Source of the DNA: Balanoglossus misakiensis
Lineage: Eukaryota > Hemichordata
Direction: 5' to 3'
Assembly: GCA_040954595.2 (NCBI GenBank)
Contig: CM082579.2
Coordinates: forward strand, 62,001-126,000
Length of the DNA: 64,000 nucleotides
Translations under genes and position numbers: made by a program
In this document: one piece after another, positions 10,001 to 20,519 of the stretch
Numbering within the stretch: position 1 is the stretch's first letter
Layout of the letters: each line of letters opens with the position of its first letter
The notes under the pieces: model-generated
Database searches by the model: none
The model's input: the letters and a program-made list of their open reading frames with translations, nothing else
Told to the model about the DNA's origin: nothing

Positions 10001-13000
10001 ATGTCCGTTGATCTTGAAAATGAGGTAAAAGATTGTTTAGATTATAGTAATTCCTAGTTTACATTTTTTCTAGCTTGTGTTAACATACATGATTGAGGAG
10101 CCAGATTGATTCTTGTCTGTATTTAGAAATACAAATGTAATTAAAGCTGCAAGCAGCGTTGGCGGGGCACAAGCGGTTCCCATGGTGACCAGCAAATGCC
10201 AAGGCTGTATCTGCTGGGGATACCAAGATTTGGGAAAGTAGGTCAAAGGTCACCTGAGGTCACCCCAAATTTGGGCAAAAAAATCAAGTCTAGAAACAAG
10301 ACCCCTAGCTCTATTGGTTCGCCTAGAATAAGGTATGCACATAATTAATGAGGTCTTGTGTAAGACTCCATATGTGCTCCATCTGCCCCCCAAAAGCCAG
10401 GACTCTAACTGCTGTGGATGCTGAGATATGGGAAAGTAGATCAAAGGTCATCCAAGGTCACCCAAAATTTGGGCATAAAATTTTGACCCCAGAGTGGGCC
10501 ATGTCCAACTAAAACCAGACCTCTAGCCCTATTGGTTAGCCTGGGATTAGATATGCAGAAAAAGGATGTTTCAGAAATAGGTCAAGGGTCATTGCCAAAA
10601 TTACCAAAATATTTGTGCCATGTCCTGGCAGCATTGGTACCCATGTCCACAAAATTCATGACTGTGGTGCTTTGACAAGAGGAGGTATGGGGAATATGCA
10701 TATATAATTAGTTGTTTTAAAACTGGGTCAAAGGTCATGTGAAAATTGCCCCGAAAAATTGTGACAACTTCCGGTCATATGATGACTCATATCCAAAAAA
10801 AGTATTTCCGTGCTGTCAATATTTTGGCTACAAAACGGAATTTTCATTTTTCAATGGTTTTCCGAAAATCCAACATGGCCGCCATAATGATCGACCAATC
10901 ACAGTGCGCTTCGCAAACTTGATAGACATAGGTTAGGTGACCACATGCCCCAAATCCCGTGACTCGGCAATCGCTGGTTCTGGAGAAGAAGATTTTTAAA
11001 GTTTTAAGTAGTTTTTCAGAAAAACAATTGTAGCAAAAAAACTTTATGTGTGACGTCATGATTTCAATGGGGTAAAATGATGGACAGAAGGTAGGCTACC
11101 TGCACACCAAATTTGAATTGATCGGCCCAGTAGTTTTTGAGAAGGACTCGTTTAACGATTTTCAGGAAATCCAATATGGCCGCCAGGTCACGTGACTAAT
11201 TAAATATTCACGAGCCACTGCACGTCTACTCATTGGCCCCTACCACCCTACCAAGTTTCAGCCCCCTAGGTGCTGCGGTTTTCCAGATGTACAATGACAT
11301 ATTTCTCGGAAGAAGAATAATAATAATAAGAAATATTCCAACAATACCAATAGGGGCACAAGCCCGATAGGCTTGTGCCCCTAATTAATTGATCAGAGGG
11401 ACCTCATTTTTTTCGCAACCCAAGCATTTGAAGAAAATTACTACCTGTAATGTTTTATTTCATGAAATGTAATGTACATGTGTATTCAGGATGCAGACAC
11501 AAAACTCAGTTCAAACACATTCAAACTCTCTCTCACACACACACACCAAAACACACATATAAGTATCCTTTTTATCTGACTAGTCCATTGTTTGTATCAA
11601 CAGAATATTCAAATGATGAAGAATTTGTCAATGCCATTACAGAACATCTTTTCAGTCTTAGCATAGGGGCAACTCCTGATAAACTGACAAAGGTACTTTT
11701 TTTGTGATTACTTACACAGCTGTGATGAAACTTAATACAGATATTATTCACACAGACATGTGAATGTGCTGGGAGACTTAGCAGTGTCAAGTTGTTAATT
11801 ATTATTTTTTTAAACATTTTTTTTAAAACTTGTCTCTCGCCGGTCACACTTTGGTAAGCCGTTTTACACAAATTGCTTTTAATCCATACAAAAAGATACA
11901 TCGGATGGGGCTTTGCATTAAAGTGTTGTATTGTCCACTTTGTCATATTAATTGCCATTTTTTTTGTACAGACGCAAGCCAAAGCACACGAATGGTTAGA
12001 AGAGTGTCAAAAAGAATGGGCAAATAAAGAGAGCCAAGAACAGAAAAAAGATGTGAAGGTAAAATTTTGTCTCTAAGACACACAGTCACATGTACATACA
12101 TGTACATTCATTTTGTCCATGTGATTTGAATACGAGTTAGCCTGTCCAAATCAAAAGATGCTACTAAGGGTCAAAACAAAAATTAAAAATAAATTTCATG
12201 GCTTTTAGTTTATATTTATATTTATGAACATTTTCCAGAGCCATTTTCCAGACACGACTGATTTTATTCCACTATGATTTCTATCAATATGTTCTTAATT
12301 GCCTAGGCAGGAGCTATGTGATTGAAAATAACTTGTTTAATTCAAATAAATCTTATATTTGTTGCTGTTTTAGACAGTATTATTTTTGTGTAGATTTATT
12401 TCAACTGCTCTTTCTATCCACAACTGTCATCATTTCAGGAAATTCACAGTGTTGCCATACAAACCCTGGCAGAGCTAACGGCCAAATCAATCGAGCAATT
12501 CCACAAAGCATCTGAGTTGATGCTGTTACAACAAGAAAAAGGCAAAGAAAAAACGCCAATAGAGAGAGCCACAAGTCTATCTAAGTAAGTAATATACAAA
12601 CTTTTTTAAATCAAAGGAAAAGCAGAAATGAGAACTAATTAGATACCAGAATAGTGACATTTTTGAGATGTATTTGCTTTTCTGTGGTATTCATTTCTAT
12701 TCCAGGAGTGCCTGCTTCAACTTCAAAACATATTCACATATTCCTACCCAGACGAGCACACTCAGTATATGAGGGTGCCATTCTGTACTTTTGTAAAGCA
12801 ATTTCGAATTTATACCAAACAAACCTGGTAATGAATATTGGAACATTATTTACGTATGTATCTACCATACAGGGTGTTTAGTTCAGTAGAAGTAATTTTC
12901 AGTTGTTTTTTTTTATGGCAACTTGGTCTACATTAGATTTATTGCTCAACTCCTTAAATGTGTTGTTTTCCAACAGATTGACAACTGCCCTGGGTTCTGA

Positions 13001-13363
13001 AGTTTCATTTCTATCAACTAAGTTTTGTGAGCGTCTGAATGTTGCTGCAGAATACAATGAAAATCCATCGTCTGTCAATCCTCTCATTACTAATGTGTAT
13101 CTTGAGGTATGTATTTGTACTCTGCCCAGTCTGCCTAAGAAACTACTGTTGTGTTTTATGTGTTACTGGCAACAAGTTGTTCATTAACCAAAGCAAAGAA
13201 ATGTATCATACACAATTTGAAATTCAAAATGCTATAGTTTGAATTTGAATTTATTTTTCAGGCATCCAACAGTGCATCCTACATTCAAGATGCTTTCCAG
13301 CTTGTACTTCCAATTCTTCAAATCGTTGCTATAGAAACCCACAATGCAGCAAGCCAGTCTTGA
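7050..13363 (+). CDS. FAM114A: FAM114A-family protein (DUF719), complete, 11 coding exons
   Basis: Exons are 7050-7626, 8130-8234, 8416-8555, 9162-9299, 9424-9529, 9814-9975, 11604-11692, 11972-12058, 12439-12584, 12977-13106 and 13262-13363. All phases fit, giving 593 aa, close to human FAM114A1 (563) and FAM114A2 (505). Family hallmarks are the WGGWGSSWLSSATASVASV block (about residue 170), GLTSVIENVESSLGIPSP, GGLGALEKIGKKTMDVLQEG, FGLLFDDYQGLAHLEALEML and the C-terminal NSASYIQDAFQLVLPILQ. The first 160 residues are acidic and low-complexity. Animal FAM114 proteins are reported as Golgi-associated Rab2 effectors, and the vertebrate members are also called NOXP20-like. Near the N-terminus the sequence AFESADE (residues 9-15) resembles a phospho-FFAT motif. 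The gene converges with FANCB. Confidence 0.93.
7821..8001. mobile_element. 181-bp MITE with TTAA ends in FAM114A intron 1
   Basis: Terminal inverted repeats of 20 bp (ttaaaggtatacagtcacct and its complement with one mismatch) are bounded by TTAA at both ends, the target site used by piggyBac-type transposases. There is no coding capacity. Assignment to the piggyBac superfamily is inferred from the TTAA alone. Confidence 0.75.
10140..11390. mobile_element. ~1.25-kb dispersed-type repeat ending in a 14-bp hairpin, carrying DR1-like motifs
   Basis: The left end reads ttaaagctgcaagcagcg, followed by gcggggcacaagc. The right end is a perfect stem taggggcacaagcc (11351-11364) with its complement (11370-11383) and then ctaattaatt. 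A terminal AT-rich tract of taataataataag precedes the hairpin. Inside, a ~198-bp unit is repeated, each copy with gggaaagta and a tcaaaggtca pair. Ends of this kind occur in a repeat family I recall from many animal genomes. There is no transposase ORF, so it is non-autonomous. It sits in FAM114A intron 6. Confidence 0.7.
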
Positions 13364-15011
13364 TCATGTAAAAGGACAATGGTACTCATTGACTAATTTA
13401 ACTCAGGTTGGAAGGACAGGGTTAGAAGGGATCCTTAGAAAGTAAAGTGCAAAGATTGAAAAATGTACACTGGAATATTTTTATTAATTGAAAGCCTTGG
13501 CGAAATGAAGCCTAAAATGTGTTGCAAATGTCTGTTTTCCAGGTTTGATGGCAAATTTAGATTTCATACGGTACCAAGTCAATTTTAAAAAAGTGAGGGT
13601 GAAAAACATCTTGTACTTGTATGAATTCTTGTAGAGCACTCTAGCACTACAATTGGTAGAATGCCAATGCTTAAAAGTCCCATGCCATGCCCTATACAAC
13701 CACGCGTAAAATCACTATTTGGGTCTTGAAGTTAACGTATGTTACTATCTTGCAATGCGTTTTGCCCCTTGTGCTTAGATAACAAGCAAGTAAAAGTGGC
13801 GGGTGGGCGTGTACCCCTAACCCAACTCAGTCGAGTTTTTTCGGCTTTTCGAAGTTCAGTCGAAGGCTTATCTTGATGTGGACAAATAGTCTTTCACATC
13901 TTCGCAAATCCTCTGCCTGTAATGTGAAACAAGGGCTTCCTTTGCTTTGAACACTGTTTATATAGCTTGTCTTTGTCTGTAGACTTAATTACGCATGGAC
14001 CGCTAATTACACCATACTGTTAGCAGAATGGTACACTACAAGGTAGTGTACTTGTTTGTCCATATGCAAATACCTTCGCCTGGCTCGAGTGCGAAGTGGC
14101 TCCCTGATCACAGGCATGAAAAAAGGGGGCAAATTCCGGCATTCGCGCACATTTTTCGGAACCGACACAATAGGCAATGCATAGACAAGTACCTTAGGTG
14201 AGCTTTTGATGTGGAAAAATGAAAACTTTCCAAAGCATGACATGAGACCTTTAAATTGTTACATCTTTTGGGAGATGTACCCGTATATACATTAAATAAC
14301 TTGCCAATCCAGACAACTTGCCAACCAAGAAGTGTACTGGTAATAGGAATGATATACACACAAGTACATTGTATTAGCTGAATCTCAGCCATTCAACCTA
14401 TAGCTTCTGTATACATATTCACCTTATGACGCCACAATACTGCCCAAGTCACAAGCAGTCTACTGTTGTGCTATTATCCCATGTCACAGGTTTCTGTGAT
14501 TTCTAAATGTACATGTATTTATCTTTCGGGCAATACACGAATCAGACATGAGTTGATACAGATTTTTTCAGCAAATTCATAGAATACGGTCAGTCAACCT
14601 CTGTGATTGTAATATTTCACATTTCAAATTGTACTTCTAGTTTCTTAGTATCTAAATGAGCATGCAATAAAATTACACATTACCGCTGTGCTTCATTTCA
14701 TCTCGTATGATTCTTTCATTTCACCCAGTGTTGGTATCAGTGGAATCATTACCTTCAAAGTACAAATACTCCCACTACAGGTTGTAAAAGAGATTTGAGT
14801 ACAATTCACGATCATCGATGTACAGCACAATTCGAAATAGTGTTGGTAACAGACTACTTTATACAGTATGAAACTGTATACTGATGTATCCCAGCAACTA
14901 AGGATACAGCAAGGATATAGAAAGTAACCAGATGAATATTTTGAGCCTATGACATGGTTTGATCCGTTAACAGGAAAATGGTGATTTAAGGAAATACCGA
15001 TACCAACCGTT
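13364..15011. other. Convergent 3' region between FAM114A and FANCB
   Basis: Both genes point into this 1.65-kb stretch, so it should hold both 3'UTRs. No coding exon is supported. Minus-strand frames at 14007-14392 have no recognisable domain. A plus-strand AATAAA at 14668-14673 could end the FAM114A transcript, and a minus-strand AATAAA (tttatt near 13478) could serve FANCB. That would make the two 3'UTRs overlap. Confidence 0.5.
14668..14673 (+). terminator. Possible FAM114A polyadenylation signal
   Basis: A canonical aataaa lies in gcaataaaattacac, about 1.3 kb after the stop codon. It is the first canonical hexamer I noticed on this strand in the convergent region, but use is unproven. 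Confidence 0.35.
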
Positions 15012-18000
15012 TTATCTTTCCAACACAGTCAGTTCCTGAATGCTTCCATCAGTCTGCATTTTCAAATACAGATCATTTGCATATGCCGTCATATAATCTT
15101 CACCACTGACTCTCCTGCTTGACAGAGTCAACAGAAATTCCCACTCCTTTTCCGACCTCTTTCTTACATCAACCCTTTTTGATGTTTTCTGCATCTGAGT
15201 CACAGTCTGCATCTGTGTAGAACCTGATTCTTCTCGACTCTGAATCGGATGATCTTTACTTTCACCCCGAGCTGCCTTGATGAAATCCCCACATCTGCCC
15301 AGGGTGCATTCTAACTCTGATCTTAATTTGCTGAGCGAAGAACGAATTCCTTTCTTGACATCCTTTTTTGAGCAGGCTGGCATGATTTCAATGTCTTCAG
15401 CTAGATTCTCACACAGTGCATGTACTGCCAGGATAAATTGCGTTTCATTTCTAAAAGATAAATCAAAAGATTAAATTAAAGCCAGTGTCACCCAACATGA
15501 GTTGAAGAGTTTAACTGGGAGAGTTTAACTGGTTTATTCTCCAATTGTACCTTCCAAGCTCATAATCAATAAATCACAATCATATAACCTCTTCCTTACT
15601 CACCTTGTACATAACCTCAATAACACATTATTGAATGCAATGTATTGAAGACAGACTCTCACCCCATTCAGTGTACCCTTTGTGCAGACATAACCCTGGT
15701 TACCAGGTATTGCCTGGAATCCCATCAACCCTTGCACGACCTGTGGCAGGGATGTCAAATTGGTGAACTTTGAGACAACTTGCAATGTTGAGGAAAACTG
15801 AAGGCAATGGAGAGATTTCTGTGCGATCCCACATTCACTCACTGAAACAGAATAAAAAACAGCAAAACTATCAGACACATTCAAAATACTTATTTACAGG
15901 TGACTACAAGTCATGATGACATAGACATTGTTTTACCTGTCTTTGAAAAATTATGTTAATGGTGGAGTGAATGGCAATGTACAGTGTACACATCACACGT
16001 AGAATGTAAGGCCTTACAATGCATGGATCTAACATGTCAAGCTTAAAATTAATTTATGCCCAAACTGAAAAATCAACTTCTTCTCATGGAAACTTTATAT
16101 AAAATGACACCCAATATTAATCAAGAAAAAACGAATATTGAGATTTTTACCTGACATTAAGGACAGAGTGTTGTGTTCCAATGAGAATTTCCCAGCAAGA
16201 ACATCAGCAGTTGTCAATAATGCACTTCCAATACATGCAAATTGTTTACCACCACCTTCTTCATGATCGATCATAACACTGTCATCCTGTCTCACGTGAA
16301 AAGACCAATGTAAAATCATTCTGCAAGAACACTGCCCCCAGTGACAGAACTGTGGCAAGATTGTCATGGCAACCACACCTTTCTGTTGACCTGGGAAAAA
16401 CATCACTTCAGCCTCGACTTCTGATTTCAATCGTTTTTTCAGTTGAAAGTTGTCAGCTTCTTCTGCATCTTTGAACCTTCTGTCATGAAACAACGTTGCA
16501 CTAGAAGTTTGGCTTGATGATGTAGATTCGTGTTGGCAAATGGAATCTGTAGCTGGTACCAGTGACAGACTCAAATCTGTCATTTTTCTGTGAATACACC
16601 ACAGCCAAGAAGTAATATCAATGACACTATGTTCCCATTTAAAAGCAATCAGGCAAGTGGCTTGGAGAAGACATTTTGACCAGAAATAAATTAAAGGAGT
16701 TTGGAAATGCTAAGAATTCCAGATATCAGAATAAAGAAGAGTGCATGGGTATCCTACAAATATTATTTGTATCACACAATTGTTTAGATCAATAAAATAT
16801 CTGATTTACCTGCCACTTGTGTTCTCCACAATCACACCAATCACCCATTTGTCCTCAATGATATGTTGCCAAGAGTGCTTGACTTCAATGACTTTTGACC
16901 CACTGTCAGACGCAGCAAGTCCACACGTCTCCCCAGGCATTTGAATGTAACTGTACAGACAGACCTGAGAATAAGAGAAATACAATTGGCAGCTAGGAAT
17001 ATACAACATACCACTTTTGATAATCTATTATTCTGAAGCAGAACTTAGATCTACTTTCATCCAAGGAGTCCAAGATACAAGATTACTGTAGAAAGTATAG
17101 ATAAACAAAGTATTAAATAAAAAAATATGATTTCTGACTAACCTTACTGTTGTGTCCAATGATGTCAATTTCTTTGTTTTCTGAAGTCATTTTCAATAAT
17201 GATTGACAGGTCTTTCTGATCACATGATTTTTCCCTTCTTGCAGCAATTCTGCTTCCCTGACAGAAGCCAGTCTAGCCTTCAATGGAAAAGGTTGGATGT
17301 ACAGTATATGACTATAGGTAAAAAGCGTAGTTGAAAAGCCTGATTTGAATCACACGGTGTTCAATATGGTGAAATCAATGTTACACCCTGGCAGTGTTTC
17401 TGTCTGTTCTGATGCTCGAACAAAAATCTTAATTTTGTGGCAGCAATAATCCCCCCAAAATAAACAAGAAATTAAAATGTATTCATGATAATATTAAACT
17501 ATATTCATGATCAGGCCATATTTGACTTGATATATTCAAGAAGTAAATGCACATCACTATTATTCACCTTAAGTCTTGACTCTAATGCTTGTATTGGTTT
17601 ACATAGATTGGATGACTGGTCATTGTTTCTGATCTTCCCATCATCACTGCATGAATTCTGTGGTGATAAACAGAACCTCCATGGTGAAATCATGTTATCC
17701 TTATTGACATGTCAACTTTTCATTTTCAGTTATCTTTTTGGATGCACTGAGACTTAAAACACCCTTGCCCTGTTAAACACCAATGACAGAATACTTCATT
17801 AATTATTATGAGAGGGTAGACTTAAAAATCATTGTAAGTTGGAAAGCTTTACACTAGAGTATACATATGGTACTGGTACTAGGCTTAACTCACCTGATTT
17901 GAGATGTGGTACAACTGTAAATCAGTGAGTGTAAATGTCTGCAATGGGTTCACTGTAGCTGAGGTGCCAGACAACAATAATATTTGGTCACTACCATAAC

Positions 18001-19686
18001 ACAAGAAATCATCTACCAATATCCTGTCAGCAGTCTCCCAGGTTTTAGCAATCTTTAAAAAAAAATAAAAGAGACATTTCACCCTCTCCAACAGACAGCA
18101 AAGTTGCACTGTATACCTTATTATGGTCGACAACATAGGCATATGGATCAGGAAACTAAAATTATAATTCCTGTTCCTATGCCAGACTGTTTTGTTGTGT
18201 GACCATAAGAATCTAGTATTACGTCACCAGATCTATGCAAACAGAACTTGTGTAAAAAACATTGAAAGTAAATGCAAATGAATACATTTTCATAAACTCC
18301 TTGAAGTAGTCCTTCCATCATGATCAAGTTACTTCAATTGACATGAAAAGATAAAATAAAAGAGACATTTCACCCTCTCCAACAGACAGCAAAGTTGCAC
18401 TGTATACCTTATTATGGCCGACAACATAGGCATATGGATCAGGAAACTAAAATTATAATTCCTGTTCCTATGCCAGACTGTTTTGTTGTGTGACCATAAG
18501 AATCTAGTATTACGTCACCAGATCTATGCAAACAGAACTTGTGTTTAAAACATTGAAAGTAAATGCAAATGAATACATTTTCATTCACTCCTTGAAGTAG
18601 TCCTTCCATCATGATCAAGTTACTTCAATTGACATGAAAAGATAAAATGGAGTACATGAGTAGAGGAAAAGATTCAATTGTACATACTTCAAAGGATTTC
18701 TGCCAGACAGCACAACACTTGTTGGTAACAGATTTCACCAGAATGAGGACATCTTGAGAAACAAGAACACAGTTGATTTCACAGAGGTCGGAAAATGGGA
18801 GAGGACAACATTTTGATAATTGCCCATCTGTAAACTGCAGCAGCTGACCTTGTGTTGTACCAACAATTGTCACATTTTTAGCATTCTCTGTATGTGTGTA
18901 TTGGTCCATGTGGTTATTTCCAGATTTACATACATTCAGACATGATACAATATCTGCATATGCATGTGGAACAAAATCTGTTCCGTTCAAGTAAGGGTTA
19001 CAGCCATCTTGTCCCTGATCACCCATTGAATTGATGTTTATAACAGTCCATTCATGGCCCCAAATACTCTTTTTTGTTGATCTGGATATTGCTTCTTCTG
19101 TATCCATGGTATTTGATTCCCTGGCATCTCTTGCTCCCATGACAACAAGCTGACCACTTGTAACCATGGCAGAGAAGAATGAAAAAGGTCTAGGCAAGAG
19201 GAATTTGTTAATGTACATCACTCCATCTTGAGTACAGGATGATGTATAATATAGTCTTGTGCCATGAGTCCAACAAACCAAAGGTCCATCACAAATCTGA
19301 AGGCCTTTTCCTAATTTCTCTGTGCATCTGAATTTTCCAACAGGCACAAATCTCTTTCTTTCAAATGATATCAACAGTAACAAATAAACTTGCTGATTTA
19401 TACTCTCTACATCCCCAGTAACTCTGCATTTCATTGCTTTAGTTAGCACACATGGTACCCTAAGTCCTGTCTGATTTTCTACAACGGTTCTACATGAGAT
19501 CAACTTCAGGTTCACATTTGGCAGATTCGACGTTAGTCTAATATCTTCTCTTTCTCGGAACTCTCTGAGATTCTTGTCATAGTTAAAGGAAGATGCTAAG
19601 ATTTCTCCTGTTGCTGTTGTGGAAATCTTCACGACACCACCGTTGTACGCCAGCAGGTCAAAGTCTTCTTCTCTGCCTACAGCCAT
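15012..19686 (-). CDS. FANCB: Fanconi anemia complementation group B protein, complete, 8 coding exons
   Basis: Exons are 19686-18688, 18052-17894, 17657-17568, 17277-17143, 16964-16810, 16587-16151, 15841-15604 and 15450-15012. All phases fit, giving 883 aa against about 859 in human. The family match is strongest in the N-terminal half: DLLAYNGGVVKIS near the start, GLQICDGPLVCWTHG, FTDGQLSKCCPLPFSDLCEI, then CCAVWQKSFE followed across the first junction by ADRILVDDFLCYGSDQILLL and FTLTDLQLYHISNQ. In vertebrates FANCB forms the catalytic module of the Fanconi core complex with FANCL and FAAP100, which monoubiquitinates FANCD2/FANCI during crosslink repair. The N-terminal half is predicted beta-propeller in the family. 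Divergence is high after residue 390, as is usual for this family. The start ATG opens a frame with no upstream in-frame alternative in the promoter. MOSPD2 lies directly upstream on the same strand. Confidence 0.9.
18065..18648. repeat. Recent 291-bp tandem duplication in FANCB intron 1
   Basis: The block beginning agagacatttcaccctctcc at 18070 repeats at 18361 with a 291-bp period. The copies differ at only a few sites (ggtcgac/ggccgac, tgtaaaaaac/tgtttaaaac, ataaactcc/attcactcc). The duplication lies wholly in the intron between the first two coding exons. Its right edge stops about 40 bp before the exon. Confidence 0.95.
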
Positions 19687-19689
19687 GTC

Positions 19690-19990
19690 ACTTTCTTCAT
19701 AGGTTATTTTTTCCGAATCAAATTATTTCGATTTCGTTTTAGCAATATCGCGCACACAGGCTAGACTTACGCTCCTGCATGGTCGAACTTTGACCCCAGT
19801 CAGTCAGTGCGCCCCCTGTAGTTGACCAGGTGATGATAGCTTGCCCCTCCAGAGGGCGCCGTCAATGACCTTTGGCTTCTCAGTGACACGGTAAAGTGGA
19901 ATGACAAAATGCAAGCAAAAACCCAAGGGACCCGTTCAAAACCAATCAGTTCATCCTTTATCCCTTCAATAAAATAATGAAAAAAAAAAG
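19690..19990. promoter_or_regulatory. FANCB promoter region with two CTCF-like motifs
   Basis: The 830-bp gap between the FANCB start and the MOSPD2 stop has a GC-richer core. Two motifs resemble the CTCF core: tacagggggcgcac on the minus strand (about 19809-19823) and cctccagagggcgccg on the plus strand (about 19846-19861). They face opposite ways. Promoter function follows from position, and the CTCF assignment is by motif only. Confidence 0.45.
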
Positions 19991-20008
19991 AAATATAATT
20001 AGAATGAC

Positions 20009-20014
20009 TTTATT
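20009..20014 (-). terminator. Probable MOSPD2 polyadenylation signal
   Basis: The minus-strand AATAAA lies about 500 bp beyond the MOSPD2 stop codon and upstream of the FANCB promoter motifs, a sensible 3' end for the transcript. Confidence 0.5.
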
Positions 20015-20303
20015 TTTTATAAGAAATGGAAAACTGGTCTTTTTGTCATTCACAGTAAAATGTACATAGAGTAAACAAACATTACAACAAAATTCTGTTG
20101 GTCAACAGCACAAAAAAGTGATTACATGTGTAACAAAGTAATTTAACCTTACAATATATGACAGTAATTATTCGAAAATTTAAAAAAATTGATATTGTTG
20201 ATGGAATAAAAGTGCACTGTATTTGTTTTAGACATCTCTATTTGCTTGAAATCTGCGCCTAGTTTCTAAAAATATGCCAATGGTTGGAGTTACCCATACT
20301 TTT

Positions 20304-20319
20304 GGGGGGGGGGGGGGGG
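20304..20319. repeat. Poly-G tract (16 bp)
   Basis: A run of 16 G lies in the MOSPD2 3'UTR region. Its length may be a sequencing artefact. Confidence 0.8.
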
Positions 20320-20519
20320 TTACTTCAATAATGACAAAAAGCTACAATTCCTGAAAGTGTCTGTTTTGCGTGTTCATCCTTAAAGTTCAGTAGGAAAATT
20401 ATGGTTATGGCAATTGCTGGACAAAACGGGGTCAATGTCACAAAAAACGTTATTTGATGTTTCCCTTCTTTGACAGCAAGCAAATACATTTAGTAACTGC
20501 ACACCCATTGCTATTTCTG

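Noticed and set aside
11572-11982. 136-codon minus-strand frame in FAM114A introns 6-8
   Set aside because: It covers a plus-strand FAM114A exon with correct splice borders and has no domain of its own.
13440-14400. Possible extra terminal exon of FANCB
   Set aside because: The FANCB frame closes with a stop at 15012-15014 after family-length sequence, and minus frames here do not resemble FANCB.
20304-20319. Poly-G tracts (also 29386-29397, 38467-38475, 41085-41098) as G-quadruplex signals
   Set aside because: Simple homopolymers of uncertain length. There is no sign of conserved G4 architecture in a promoter.
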